Source of the DNA: Mercenaria mercenaria
Taxonomy: Eukaryota > Mollusca > Bivalvia > Venerida > Veneridae
Reading direction: 5' to 3'
NCBI RefSeq assembly: GCF_021730395.1
Contig: NC_069362.1
Span: 77,640,001 to 77,704,000 of the forward strand
DNA length: 64,000 bases
Below, in pieces: positions 45,601-56,463 of the stretch. Each line of letters begins with the position of its first letter. Positions within the stretch are counted from its first letter, which is position 1. Both the position numbers and the translations under genes were made by a program. The notes under the pieces were generated by a model. The model saw nothing but the letters and a program-made list of their open reading frames with translations, made no database searches and had not been told where the DNA came from.

Positions 45601-46970
45601 TCTTACTAGGATTGGTATAGATATCAGGTTATATGTATTGTCTAGCGGTGCTGGAAGTTTGGGGTAATAATATTAAATAATAAATGCACTACGCCTCTTT
45701 TTTATGTGACGCCTAAACTTTGCGATGGCACGATAAACTAAAAATTAGCCTTTGTTAAAGTCAATACAGACATTTTTTGGTTTTGACACGCTTGTAAATG
45801 TATTCATAACGCAAAGGCATGCAACGTAGCCACCAATCCTGATTGATTGCCGACCACGACGAGGGAATTAAGCTTGCTTTCACCTAAATTGTTGGTCATA
45901 ATTTTTCCGAAATGTACCCCGTGAATTACTGCATCCTTTCTAATAATAAAAAAGATAATTCCGTAGTTCGTGAAGTTCGACATATTATAAAAGCATTAGA
46001 CCATTTTTCTGTAGAGCCTATATCATCTTTACACACTTCGACGGCACTCATTTTTACTGTTACTAAACAGGGACAAAACACTACCGTTATCATAATCGGT
46101 CAGTTCCACCGCACCCTTTTACAACAAAACTGTACAAATCCGTTGCTTTAAAGAGAATGGTACATGCATGGTTATGTCATAACTTGTCTGCCTAAGCAGA
46201 TTATCAATATATGGTAAAAATCAACTCGTTTTCGCTAAAATTATTGCTATTGCTAGTAGAATTAGCTACAGAAGTCGCCAGATTCAACCCGCCATCTACA
46301 TTTTCGTTATTTGTGTCTATTATCCTAGACGCTATCTACACTTTCCATGTTTCCAGCACGACATATATTCGTGACCAACCACGTGAGCACTACGTGGCAT
46401 TATATCGAACACCCGTAAAATTTCGTCAAAATCAATAATCGAAGCGTTCATACCTCTATCATCGGCCGAATTATATTTGTCAAATAACTATCTCTGGCCT
46501 TTGTTTCTCTCCTGCTGAGGGGTCGTCCCTTCTCCGCCTTCCTCTCCGTGATCCTCGACCATGTGCAGACATAACTAATACAATGTTTATCCACTTCGAT
46601 TTACCGGTATTGAAAAAGGACAGAAGACGGTGTTGCTTACATTTATACCTATATGTCACGTGACTTGCATGCATCGTCAAGGTTTATGAACAGCAGACGA
46701 CAAATTAGGACAAGCTTAATAATAAATAGTTGACCAGTTCAATTTAGCCATAATAAATGAGATTAATATGTAAAATTAATCTTTATTAATTGTTATTATT
46801 GTAATTTATACTGAATTTCAGTTGATAATGACACTATGTTAGATTCTGACCCTTGTTCGAGTCTCTACACCCCAGGTACCTACCTATACCATATATATGT
46901 TCGTAGATGACTTGGTTTTACATTTAAGCTACTTACAAGTCCATATGATGCCATCAGAGCTCAGGACAGT
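42700..46970. other. Long AT-rich stretch without recognised genes
   Basis: Only short frames (for example 43268-43516 + and 45912-46151 +), none resembling a known family. It is the interior of the interval bracketed by the inverted CGACA repeats at 41232-41510 and 46977-47118, and is absent from the duplicated copy of the locus. Confidence 0.4.
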
Positions 46971-46976
46971 ATCAGA

Positions 46977-47118
46977 AAAGTACGGAAATACAGCTTTTTA
47001 TCTTACCGTTTCACCGGTAGACGGGCGACATGCGATACGACATTATGAAAATGTCGCTTCGTATTGTCGAGTGTCACTTCGCGTGTCGTGTATCGTGTGG
47101 AATTGTCGCGCGTCGACC
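46977..47118. repeat. CGACA short-word element, right inverted member
   Basis: Inverse of ~41375-41508: GAAAAGTACGGAAATACAGC, then CACCGGTAGACGGGCGAC and GTCGCTTCGTATTGTCGAGT. It stops at GTCGCGCGTCGACC, immediately before block G. Confidence 0.8.
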
Positions 47119-47520
47119 CTCACCAAAACCCGTGCAATTGTGTAATTGTAAGCAATTCGACATTCTCTTAATTTTACGAGTTTCGTTAAGGTTCACTACC
47201 TTAAACAAACTATAAGGTGTTTTTTTTTTTGTTGTTGTTGTAAACAAGGTAAACCGGTAATGTAAGATATTCACATTATTATATACAATTTATCACCTGA
47301 ATTGAATGCTTTCATGAGTGGAAAATATTGATGGTAAAATTTTGTAGGATTTTGTTTACACGATAAAATCTTAAATAACATCTTGGTGAGCTTATGATAG
47401 AGAACATGTCGTTCTCGGCTAGTCTTGGCTTTTGAATTTACTAAAATACAAAAGAAAGTTCTCTGTAGGCTCTTCAAAGTGTTTAAAGTAGACAAAACTT
47501 ATACTGTACTCTAGGCCTAG
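47119..47520. repeat. Segmental duplication blocks G and F, copy 1
   Basis: Block G (47119-47390) matches 54025-54318 (CACTACCTTAAACAAACTAT, AATGTAAGATATTCACATT). Block F (47391-47520) matches 55900-56062 (AGAAAGTTCTCTGTAGGCTC). In the second copy, blocks C, D and E lie between G and F. Confidence 0.8.
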
Positions 47521-47875
47521 ATCTTGGCAGTGGGCCAAGGGATTTCTGTCTTCATTAGCACAGTTGGGGGCTAATGACTATCATAGTATGGTTCTAATAA
47601 ACAAGGGTCATTGTTTATTGGAAAGTCAGTCTATCAATTAGTGAGAAGGGGAAACATTGTATTCTAACACGATCCGATTCATTTTCCTATTAAACAGAAG
47701 GCTGGAAACAGTGAATTATTAAACAACAATTCACTGTTCTGACGTCACGATTATTACGTCACAGCGTCAAACGGCGTAGCGGCGCGCTGGAAAAGAAACC
47801 GATTGAAAACGGGCAAATATTTAATGAATGCTGACAAGGATGTACTTCAAAATCCTTGGTAACATGTTAGAATCG

Positions 47876-48016
47876 AAATAATATATCTCATTTAGTGATT
47901 TGCTCTTGAATAAATCAGTTTGTCGTTCAGCTGCGCCCTCGTGATATAATTCCTTCGCATCTGAACTCCAAACAGTGATTTATTCAGCGACAAATCACCG
48001 ATGAGATATATTATTT
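47876..48016. mobile_element. ~141 bp MITE with imperfect ~42 bp inverted ends
   Basis: AAATAATATATCTCATTTAG then TGATTTGCTCTTGAATAAATC pairs with GATTTATTCAGCGACAAATC then ACCGATGAGATATATTATTT. No coding capacity; not assigned to a superfamily. Confidence 0.7.
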
Positions 48017-48648
48017 CTTAATTTTATTTGATAAGTATGTGATATCTTTAAAAGTTATACCTATTTTTGGCATTTTTATGATCAAACATAATAATAAAAT
48101 GATAAGAAACTTATTTAGGAATGTGTTACAAATTTCATTATGTTTTTAGGGGGAAAAAAGCAAGCTTTTTTCAAGTTCTGTCTGGCAGTGTGCACAAATT
48201 CAATTTTGATAGTTTAGAAAAATGTGACATTCACTCATCTAAAAGTCTTGTTTTAATGCTTGCAGAAAGTTGTAAATAACATTTGTGTAAAATTGAAAAC
48301 CGAATGTGCATTTCAGTGTTATAAAGTAAAGCATGAAAAAAGTACACTTTTGGCAACTTACTATTGAAACCGAAAATTCAGATAGAAAATCTAGAACACA
48401 ATTAATAATTTGATTTTATCCAATGATATCATATTCCAATAATGGTGATTGCATGTATATAAAAAAAATCATTTCCCCATTCGTTTTGTAAGCTTTCTAT
48501 ATAAATATAATGGAAGGATCACCTTCATCGGTATGACCTTTTTCATTTTAATTATGATATTATTAGATATTGTTTGTCAACACAAGAACTCACAGAGATT
48601 TTTACTACATACAATATATACCTGAGTTTTATTATCATTATCATTTTT

Positions 48649-49328
48649 AGCTCGACTATTCGAAGAATAGTCTAGCTATTCTACTCACCCCGGCGTCGGC
48701 GTCGGCATCACACCTTGGTTAAAGTTTTGCAAGTACATATGGCTATCATTTAAATACACATAACTTTGAAACTTATTTTTTCTTTTTCTAGGTCAATTAC
48801 CAACTTCAATGGGTCAAGTCCCATAACTCTGACATGTATTTTGGGCAAATTATATCCCCTTTTGGACTAAGAAAATTCTAGTTAAAGTTTTGCATGCAAG
48901 TTACTATCACCAAAACTAAAGCAGATATTGAAATGAAACTTCTCATGTGTCTTCGGGGTTATAAAACGTGTTGATAGCATCAAGTCCAATAACTCTGACA
49001 TGAATTTTGGCCAAATTATGCCCCTTTTTGGACTTAGAAAATCCTGGTTAAGGTTTTGCGTGCAAGTACATATAGCTATTACTTAAAGGCATTATAGATT
49101 TGAAACTTATTTTTTCTTTATTTTTAGATCAATTACTAACCTCACTGGGTCAAGTCCCATTACTCTGACATGTATTTTGGGCAAATTATGCCCCATTTTG
49201 AACTTAGAAAACTTCTGGTTAAAGTTTTGGTTGGAACTCTAGTGATATTTCAACATTAGATTAATTCCTGCTCCTGTGACAACGATTCGAATAGTCGAGC
49301 ACTGGCTGTCTTACGGACAGCTCTTGTT
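48649..49328 (+). mobile_element. Helentron-like array, family D
   Basis: The 5' end is AGCTCGACTATTCGAAGAAT, then (CGGCGT)n-like sequence. Three ~165-190 bp units follow (GGTTAAAGTTTTGCnnGCAA, AACTCTGACATGnATTTTGG). The 3' part is GATTCGAATAGTCGAGC (inverted 5' tip), hairpin CTGTCTTACGGACAG, then CTCTTG|TTAA. Confidence 0.82.
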
Positions 49329-49385
49329 AATATTATTACTATATCTTTTATTATCTTTCATTATTTTTTATTTGTAATATTTAAT

Positions 49386-49467
49386 AATAATAATAATAAT
49401 AATAATAATCAGATAATTATTGTTAACTATATATTATAATAAAATAATAATATTAATGATAATAATA

Positions 49468-49501
<34 letters not shown>

Positions 49502-49502
49502 C
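49386..49502. repeat. (AAT)n / (ATT)n inverted microsatellite pair
   Basis: About eight AAT repeats at 49386-49410 and about twelve ATT repeats at 49466-49502, separated by AT-rich sequence. They can fold back on each other. Confidence 0.9.
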
Positions 49503-49689
49503 CCACATTCACCAAGGAAAATTAATTTCAGCTCCACTGCACACATCTTCATGGTCCAGTTGGGACCCCTGCTGCGCTAATTGCCCTCTAATCAGCTACT
49601 GTTACTTAATCGCTGATAAGCAGCAGATAAGATGGGAGTTGTTTATTGGATTTGGGGGTGGGGGGACACTTATATAGTAGTGGATCTAG

Positions 49690-50081
49690 GCCTTTTAATT
49701 TATTTAGCTTTTGGACTTTTGATATAGACTTTAATTATCGATGAAAAACTGTCAATACAAGAGTTGTCCATTTTGCAGACATTTTTTGAAGGTCATTTTT
49801 TAAATATAAAATATGAACGAGAGGAAAAGCATAAGTATATTTAGTAAATCGGTGCACTTAGCTGTCACTTCACGCCGAAAAGAACCCACAAAGACGAATA
49901 TGGATTTTTAGGTACCATCTCTACATCAAGTTATAATGAAAAAGTCCCTGTATTAAAATATGTGAATTGAATAATAATCTTTTAAATAGATCTGTAATTT
50001 GAGAATGCGTATCGACCTTTTCATAGCCAGTTAGTTATATAGACCGGATTTTAACATAATCATACGGATATCTACATTAAC
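49690..50081. repeat. Segmental duplication block A (fucosyltransferase 5' flank), copy 1
   Basis: Matches 56062-56463 (AGGTACCATCT(C/T)TACATCA, TCAAGTTATAATGA, GTCTGTAATTTGAGAATGC). It ends at the ACGGATATCTACATTAACATG before the start codon, so any proximal promoter of copies 2 and 3 is shared. Confidence 0.85.
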
Positions 50082-51413
50082 ATGAGTTTCAGGTTAACTT
50101 TGAGAAAATCGTTTACTGTAATTGTGTGCATAGTTACCTTATTAACAATAAATACGTTATTCCACGCTTTTAAATATTCACCACGGAAGCCGATTTTTAG
50201 AGCAAAACTTTGGAATGATTTTCATGCGGATCATTTTGTTCGGCGGTTTAATTCGTCGAGTGAGAAGCTTACTGAAATGAAGGTTGTAAACAGGTCAGAT
50301 CCGAAAACGGGTGAGTTAGAAGATTTCACTATGTATAGTCTCTTGGATCCCAAAGAGCAGTTTGAAACATCGTTTAAGAAATTTGCAGAAAATGCCACAC
50401 AAAAGGTACTGCTAATATTCAATATGCCAGGATTTGAGAACGTAGTGACGACAAATGAAAAGTTTAAGACTTGTGAATACAACAACTGCATGATGACAAG
50501 CGACAAGTCTTACCTTAAAACGGCCGATGCTCTTTTGTTTATAATATGCAACAAAGGTATGGGATCTAAACCACCGATTAGCCAGCAGAACAGAAATCCC
50601 AATCAGGCATGGATATTCAAGTGCGGTGAAACGCCAATACATCATTGGTTTAGTGATTATAAATCAGCTGCTTGGGATAACACAATGAATTGGTCAATAT
50701 CTTACAGAATCGATTCAGATATGCCACATCCTTATGGATATCTTAAAACTAGGACAGTCCCAAGAACATTGGATTATGAATCTATTTATCAAGCTAAAAC
50801 AAAAACTGTTCTATGGGTTGTAAGTAACTGCAATACACAAAGTGCACGTGGTCAGTATGTCGCTGAACTTCAGAAGTATGGAGTAGATGTTGATATTTAC
50901 GGGCGATGTGGACCAAACCATCGCATTGACAATGACAATTTGAATAAGATAATGCCAAAATATAAGTTTTACCTTGGATTTGAGAATTCTTTATGCAACG
51001 ATTATGTCACAGAAAAGCTTTTCTTTTATTACGACTTTAATTGGATTGTTATTGTCCGAGGTGGCGCCGACTACGATCATCTGCTACCGACGAAAACTTA
51101 CATTAATACTGCCCACTTCTCAAATGTGTCACTCTTGGCCGAATACCTTTTGTATCTTGGGAATGACAAAGACAGATATGTTGACTTCTTGCGGAAGAAA
51201 GATCGTTATGAACAAAAGTACGAATATGGACATAAATATAGTATATGCGAAATCTGTAGAAGATTAAATAATGTTTCGAAGTTTAAGAAGACGTACAACA
51301 ATATGCGTGATTATCTTGAAAATGGACAGTGTCGAATGCCCACAGATGTCAAGAGTTCGGTGAGTCATACGCGATATCAGAATCACGAACGCGTGTTCAA
51401 TCCTGTTAAATGA
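50082..51413 (+). CDS. Alpha-1,3-fucosyltransferase (GT10), copy 2
   Basis: Single-exon, 443 residues. The layout matches copy 1: type II anchor at residues ~9-28, GT10 N-domain, then KYKFYLGFENSLCNDYVTEK, VRGGADYDHLLP and CEICRRL, all intact. It differs from copy 3 by only about ten residues (for example RKSF/RSSF, FRAKLW/FRERLW, EKLFF/EKFFF, DKDRY/DIDKY), and more widely from copy 1. EKLFF replaces the EKFFF of the other copies beside the donor-binding motif. The middle third is nearly identical at DNA level to copy 1. Expected to be a working Golgi enzyme; acceptor unknown. Confidence 0.92.
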   Translation: MSFRLTLRKSFTVIVCIVTLLTINTLFHAFKYSPRKPIFRAKLWNDFHADHFVRRFNSSSEKLTEMKVVNRSDPKTGELEDFTMYSLLDPKEQFETSFKKFAENATQKVLLIFNMPGFENVVTTNEKFKTCEYNNCMMTSDKSYLKTADALLFIICNKGMGSKPPISQQNRNPNQAWIFKCGETPIHHWFSDYKSAAWDNTMNWSISYRIDSDMPHPYGYLKTRTVPRTLDYESIYQAKTKTVLWVVSNCNTQSARGQYVAELQKYGVDVDIYGRCGPNHRIDNDNLNKIMPKYKFYLGFENSLCNDYVTEKLFFYYDFNWIVIVRGGADYDHLLPTKTYINTAHFSNVSLLAEYLLYLGNDKDRYVDFLRKKDRYEQKYEYGHKYSICEICRRLNNVSKFKKTYNNMRDYLENGQCRMPTDVKSSVSHTRYQNHERVFNPVK

Positions 51414-51800
51414 CTAGACTGGTGAATGCAATGTCAGTTTCTTAACACTTCTTATACTATTTGTGTAGGTAAAAGAGTCACTGTCAATCTGCATGATAGG
51501 TCACACTCGAATCATGACATTAGAAAAATCGGTTGTCACACCTCTTAAAAAACAGCCAGCCGTCTACCAGCTTGACTCATCTCTTGATATTTTTTCTAAC
51601 AGAAAATGTAAAAAAAAACTCTGCTGATATCTGATCTGACAACATTTTCTAATGAATTTAATAATTTGTGGTTACTGTTACTTTATATAGTATTAACAAT
51701 TTCAAAAAGATGTATTCGGTATATGTATCAGTTTACAGGGTTAACATAATTAAGCAAAAGTTGAAGATGTATTCAATACGCCAATGTTTTTATAGATAGT
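51414..51800. repeat. Segmental duplication block C, short copy after fucosyltransferase 2
   Basis: Matches the start of the copy 1 and copy 4 3' flanks (GGTGAATGCA(A/G)TGTCAGTTT, CTATTTGTGTAGGTAAA). It diverges near 51800, where an unrelated segment begins. It provides the empty site for the 35345-35751 element. Confidence 0.75.
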
Positions 51801-52216
51801 CATGAAGAAGTAGATAATTAGGGTCCCGCCTATTCAGACGTTATTTAAACTTCCCACAAGTACAAGTTTATCAGCAGTGCACATAATTGCCGTCATATCT
51901 TCAAAATTGAACAAAATTATTGATGCTTACTGCATGTTAGCATAGCAACAAAGCGCAGTTCGACTGATAACATCAGTTCACACATTGTTAGAAAAATTAT
52001 AAAATTGCATGCATGCATTATGGGGAAACAGGGAAATTCTTTGATATACTGGCGAAGCCTACATACTAAATCTTTATTTTGTCATGGACTTTATTTATTT
52101 CTTTGCATCAGTTGTTTGGGATAGCTGCACACATAATGAACAAGAAACACTTGAAAAACTACAATATGAGGTGGCCTAAATGACCTTATCCCACCTTTAG
52201 TTAACGAAACAGTGCC

Positions 52217-52604
52217 ATATAATTTTCGTAATAATGACAACTTTGTGACTGCAGCACGCCGTACAGTAATATTTTGTAAATCTGTATACCATCATCAGTT
52301 AAGTTATGGAATGAATTAGAACCTTCAGTTAGGGGAATCACCCTCCTTAAACATATTTAAAGCAAAATTTAATGAATTATTTAAGCCTCCCATTGTACCA
52401 AAGTATTTCCTTTTTGGAGAAAGAGAAAATGCAGTTTATCATGCTCGCTTAAGAAATAAATGTAACAACCTTAACTACGATCTTTACAATAGTCAATTAC
52501 GAAATGACCCTTTTGTGAATATGGAAACGGAGAAGAAAATGCATAACATTATTTCATTATTTGTTAAAGATACACTGAGGAAAGACTTCATTTATTTCAA
52601 TTAA
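52217..52604 (+). pseudogene. 3' remnant of a LINE reverse transcriptase ORF
   Basis: The final 88 codons (52338-52604) read SPSLNIFKAKFNELFKPP...ARLRNKCNNLNYDLYNSQLR and end in TAA. Upstream, in other frames, PSSVKLWNELEPSVRG and NFRNNDNFVTAARRTVIF are readable. The order and wording (FxPSxVKLWNxL...SLxxFK...RLRxxCSxLNxDL) match the C-terminal region of LINE-type reverse transcriptases common in invertebrates (from memory). At least one frameshift and stops break it; the catalytic domain is not present. Confidence 0.65.
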
Positions 52605-53079
52605 CAAGACTATCCCATCCTTTAAACACAAATATATTACTCTTTGGAAAAGAAGAACAAACAGAAGAAGAAAATAGTACAATATTTTTAACAGTGCAAG
52701 CTTTTTATTTTTATTATTATTATACCAGACTTGTTGAGCGCCCTTTTCATATGAAATATACGTTCAAGGACGCTTTACAATTAAACGTGTGACATATCGC
52801 AGATATGTAGGAAAATCCCAAAACATGGCATATGCTTTTATTCAACAATCATCTGTTGTTGTTTTTTTCTCTCAAGTAACGTGCTCACATTAAATCTGTT
52901 TGGTAGAGTGTAACATTTTTTCTATTGGAAGGACTGTATGCTGATGTTGAAATAACTCGTTGCCCGACCTTTTTGTTTTTTGTTATGTGTTAAAAATGTA
53001 TGTACTATTGTGTTTATCTTTGAAATAGAAAGCAATATAATATGATTAAACTAAAGATCTCATAATAATGGTGTTCGCA

Positions 53080-53360
53080 TGCGCTACAGGAAGGCGACAA
53101 AGCGAAAAGGCGTCTTTTCGCTTTGTATCGGGCGACTAAGCGAAATAGCGAGACAATCTCGCTTTTTCGCCTTGTCGCGTTGTTGTTTTTTGCCTGTTGA
53201 GTTCTAAATCTCACCTTTTCGCTCTGGCGCCCGCGACAAAGCGAAAAGACGACAACGCGCCAAAACCAGAAATCTCGCCTTTTTGCTCTGGCGCCCGTGA
53301 CAAAACGAAAAGGCGACAACGCACCAATACCAAAAATCTCGCGAATAAAGGCGAAGTTGG
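53080..53360. repeat. Short-word repeat built on GGCGACAAAGCGAAAAGGCG
   Basis: Words GCGACAAAGCGAAA, TCGCTTTTTCGCCTTGTCGC and CTCGCC(T)TTTTCGCTCTGGCG alternate on both strands. One ~75 bp unit (CTCTGGCGCCCGYGACAAA...) is directly repeated. It sits immediately before block H. The open frames here (53014-53379 - and 53197-53436 +) come from the repeat and are not genes. Confidence 0.65.
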
Positions 53361-53374
53361 CAGAAATCAGCCAC

Positions 53375-53535
53375 CACACTTTAGACCTTTGATTTCAAGA
53401 ATAAATAATCAAAGAAAATCTAAGAAGAACAACTAATAAACTTAAGCCAACATAAAACAGTGGTCAAAAGTGAAAGGAAAACTAAAAATATCCTTTTCCC
53501 AAAAACTGATCAGGCAGACAAAATATGGCTTACAT
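53375..53535. repeat. Segmental duplication block H, copy 2
   Basis: Partner of 41035-41195. The following 53536-54024 is AT-rich and unique in the window, with no gene seen. Confidence 0.8.
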
Positions 53536-54024
53536 TTGTTTAAAACTGTTTGTATTTGATAAACAACATGCACACATTTATCATGCCTTACACTTACAAT
53601 TATTTTATAAGTTGTACTGAGGCCCTGCTAGAAAGCTTAGTAGTGAATGTAACTAAAACAAAATAATGCGAAAATTCCTTTCAACTAAGAAACGTCACGT
53701 CAGAGCATTTTAGCTAAATTTATTTTTAGTTCTCAATCATGACATCTTGGTTTACACGAAATTTTATATATATTAAAATGTAAAATGTATATCCAACAAT
53801 GAAAAATTACCAAAGAATTAAGCTAGTATCACATATATGTAACTGTAGTTATATTTGTCTTTTGAATTTATCCTTTTACAGTGTTTCTTATGCTTACTCA
53901 TTTATAAGCATTTATCTGACTGTTCAGGAGAACTTTCCTGCAAATAGTGTAACACTAAATTAGTTACTAACAACAAATGTAATTGCAATATTTTAAGGTT
54001 GTAGATGGGTAATGAGACGCTCTG

Positions 54025-55185
54025 CAATTCCCGTGCAATTATATGTTTGTAAGCAATTCGACATTTTTGCTTAACACGACCATTTCTTGACGTAACTAAA
54101 ATGCTAAAAAAATCCTAAAAAAGCATATGGACAATACGTAATTTTACTAGTTTCTTTACAGGTCCACTACCTTAAACAAACTATAAGGTGTTTTATCTGT
54201 TGTAAACAAGGTAAGCGGGTAATGTAAGATATTCACATTGATCTATAACTTATCACCTGAGAGTGGGAAATATTGATGATAAAATGTTTCTGGGGTTTGT
54301 TTACATGATAAAATCTTAAACAACTTTACATCAACTGAAAAATTTAAGAAACAATTGCTCTTGAGCAATTTAAACCCATAAATATATAGACCCAAAATAA
54401 ACAGAAGATGGACATTACTGTTCACTCTTTTTCATTTATCAGTAAAGTAAGTATATTTCGTTAGTGACCTCTGAGCCTGACTTTTAATGGGTAGTCAGAT
54501 ACTTAGACTTTGCCACATAACGGTTTGTCAGATCAAATTAATAGGAAAAAATAAAAAATAGCTGCATACATAATGTATGTAGAACAGTCAGATTTCGGGT
54601 TTGAATAAAATAGATTCGAATTTTGAGCTGAAGTGTGTCTTAAAAGAAGATATTCTCTTTTTTATATTCTAATTTAAGACAGTACTCGTTTTTTGTTTTC
54701 AAATTATTTCGGTTTACGAGAATTTTCATAATTTTCAATTTTAACATTGTCATTTATGAGTGCACTTCAAATCCTTTTCCTACTACAACTGATATTTTCC
54801 AGTCTACAGTTCATTTTCGCTTAAAGCAGTCACGGATGAACTATATATACATTTTGTATTTTGATTTAATATAATGTACATATGTTTGGACCAACAGCAA
54901 TATTGCTATTGACGTTTTAAGAAGCAAGTCTATTTAATAGAGTTGGTAAAATACTGCAATGATAAATGAATGACGCACCGATATTATGTTTTATCCATTG
55001 TGTGTGTGTGTTCAATGGTTGTGGACTCAAATTACAGCCTTTAGTACCAGATATTGACATTGGCGTTGAGAGCTTTAGTTCTAATTTTTTAACATGTACT
55101 TTCCTTCGATATAAAAACAACTGCGAAAACATAAATGAGATTCAACCACTTCAGGCAATCTAACGCACAAGTACTAGATCTAGTT
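54025..55185. repeat. Segmental duplication blocks G, C and D, second copies in new order
   Basis: 54025-54318 matches 47119-47390 (G). 54319-54825 matches the second half of 35752-36678 (C). 54826-55185 matches 37760-38052 (D) without the 1.08 kb Harbinger-like insertion. The C-D junction here is the empty site for that element. Confidence 0.8.
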
Positions 55186-55870
55186 TGATCTGAGGAAGTT
55201 GTCAGTAACTTAAGTTACTTGTCGACAATAGGTTTATAATTGTGAGGCATCCAGGAATCATAGTCAACTGAACTGAATGCTAATATTATATTAAATGCTA
55301 TCGAAAAATTGCTGCAGAATCACACCAGGAGAACAAATGGGATCAATATTCTTTGTATTTTGTATGTGTTTTTAGCATCATGAATAAGATATATAAAATC
55401 TGAAAAGTAGATCCCTCGGAAGCACCGAAAACAAGGCAAAGAGTGAAAATTGCAGACTCGGTTTGACTGAGTCTGTTCATGAGCAGTAATGGAAAATGTA
55501 ACACTGCCCACGCCCCCTAGCACCGGCTTCAGCAGTATTCAATCTTCAAATCTAAATGAGTTGAAATCAATAATCCCGAAGGACCAGAAAATATAAGTGG
55601 CGGCAGATGTGATCAGTGCTAAGTTCTCTCCATATTACACTGGTGGGAGTCGAATGACTTCAGACACAATGTCTTTATCGAATCGTTATAAATAACATAC
55701 ACGAACACGGTCTTACCGAGAAGTCTCTAATAATCTAAACATTTCTATCATGATAAACAATGTGGACACTGTATTACGACCACACTGATCATAAAAGCAT
55801 AGATTATGATCAAAGATGGAGGGGTATAATTTCGACTTTGTCTTTCCATCCGTTCGTTCGTTCGAAGACA
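55186..55870. repeat. Segmental duplication block E, copy 2 (with 194 bp insertion)
   Basis: Matches 39165-39690 except for the insertion at 55397-55590. It follows block D directly, unlike the first copy. Confidence 0.85.
55397..55590 (-). mobile_element. R195 element, 194 bp, with ATATAA target-site duplication
   Basis: ATATAA occurs at 55391-55396 and again at 55591-55596, but once in the empty duplicate (39383-39388). The inserted sequence runs AATCTGAAAAGTAGATCC to GGACCAGAAA and matches 4000-4196. This fixes the element's exact length and a 6 bp duplication. No coding capacity. Confidence 0.88.
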
Positions 55871-55899
55871 TACGTAATTCACTTCTTTCATGTCAACTT

Positions 55900-56463
55900 T
55901 TGGTAAGCTTATGATAGAGAACATGAGAACATGTCTTCTCTTCCACTCAGTTTTAGACTCTCGGCTAGTATTGGCTTTTCAATTTACTAACAGACAAAAG
56001 AAAGTTCTCTGTAGGCTCTTCAAAGTGTTGAAAGTAGACCAAACTTATACCGTACTCTACTTAATTTATTTAGCTGTTTAGACGTTTGATATAGACTCTA
56101 ATTATCAATAAAACAACTGCCAATACAAGAGTTGGTCATTTTGCTTCAGATATTTTGAGGTCATTTTTTTTTAAATATAAAATATTTCTATTATAACATG
56201 ACAGAGAGGAAAAGCAACAGTATGTTTAGTAAATCGATGCACTTAGCTGTCACTCCAAGCCGAAAATAACCCGTAAAGACGATTTTTGATTTTAGGTACC
56301 ATCTTTACATCAAGTTATAATGATAAATCCCCTTTAATAAAATATATGAACTGAATAATAATCCTTTAAAGGTCTGTAATTTGAGAATGCATACCGATCT
56401 TTTCATAGCCAGGTAGTTAGATAGAGCGAATTTTAACATACTCATACGGATATCTACATTAAC
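55900..56463. repeat. Segmental duplication blocks F and A, second copies
   Basis: 55900-56062 matches 47391-47520 and 56062-56463 matches 49690-50081. In this copy F and A are adjacent. In the first they are separated by 47521-49689, which holds the MITE and the family D array. Confidence 0.85.

Noticed and set aside
45912-46438. Two plus-strand frames of 75-79 residues
   Set aside because: No homology recognised, no codon-bias or splice support; AT-rich chance frames.
53014-53436. 121- and 79-residue frames
   Set aside because: Low-complexity translations of the GCGACAAAGCGAAA repeat.
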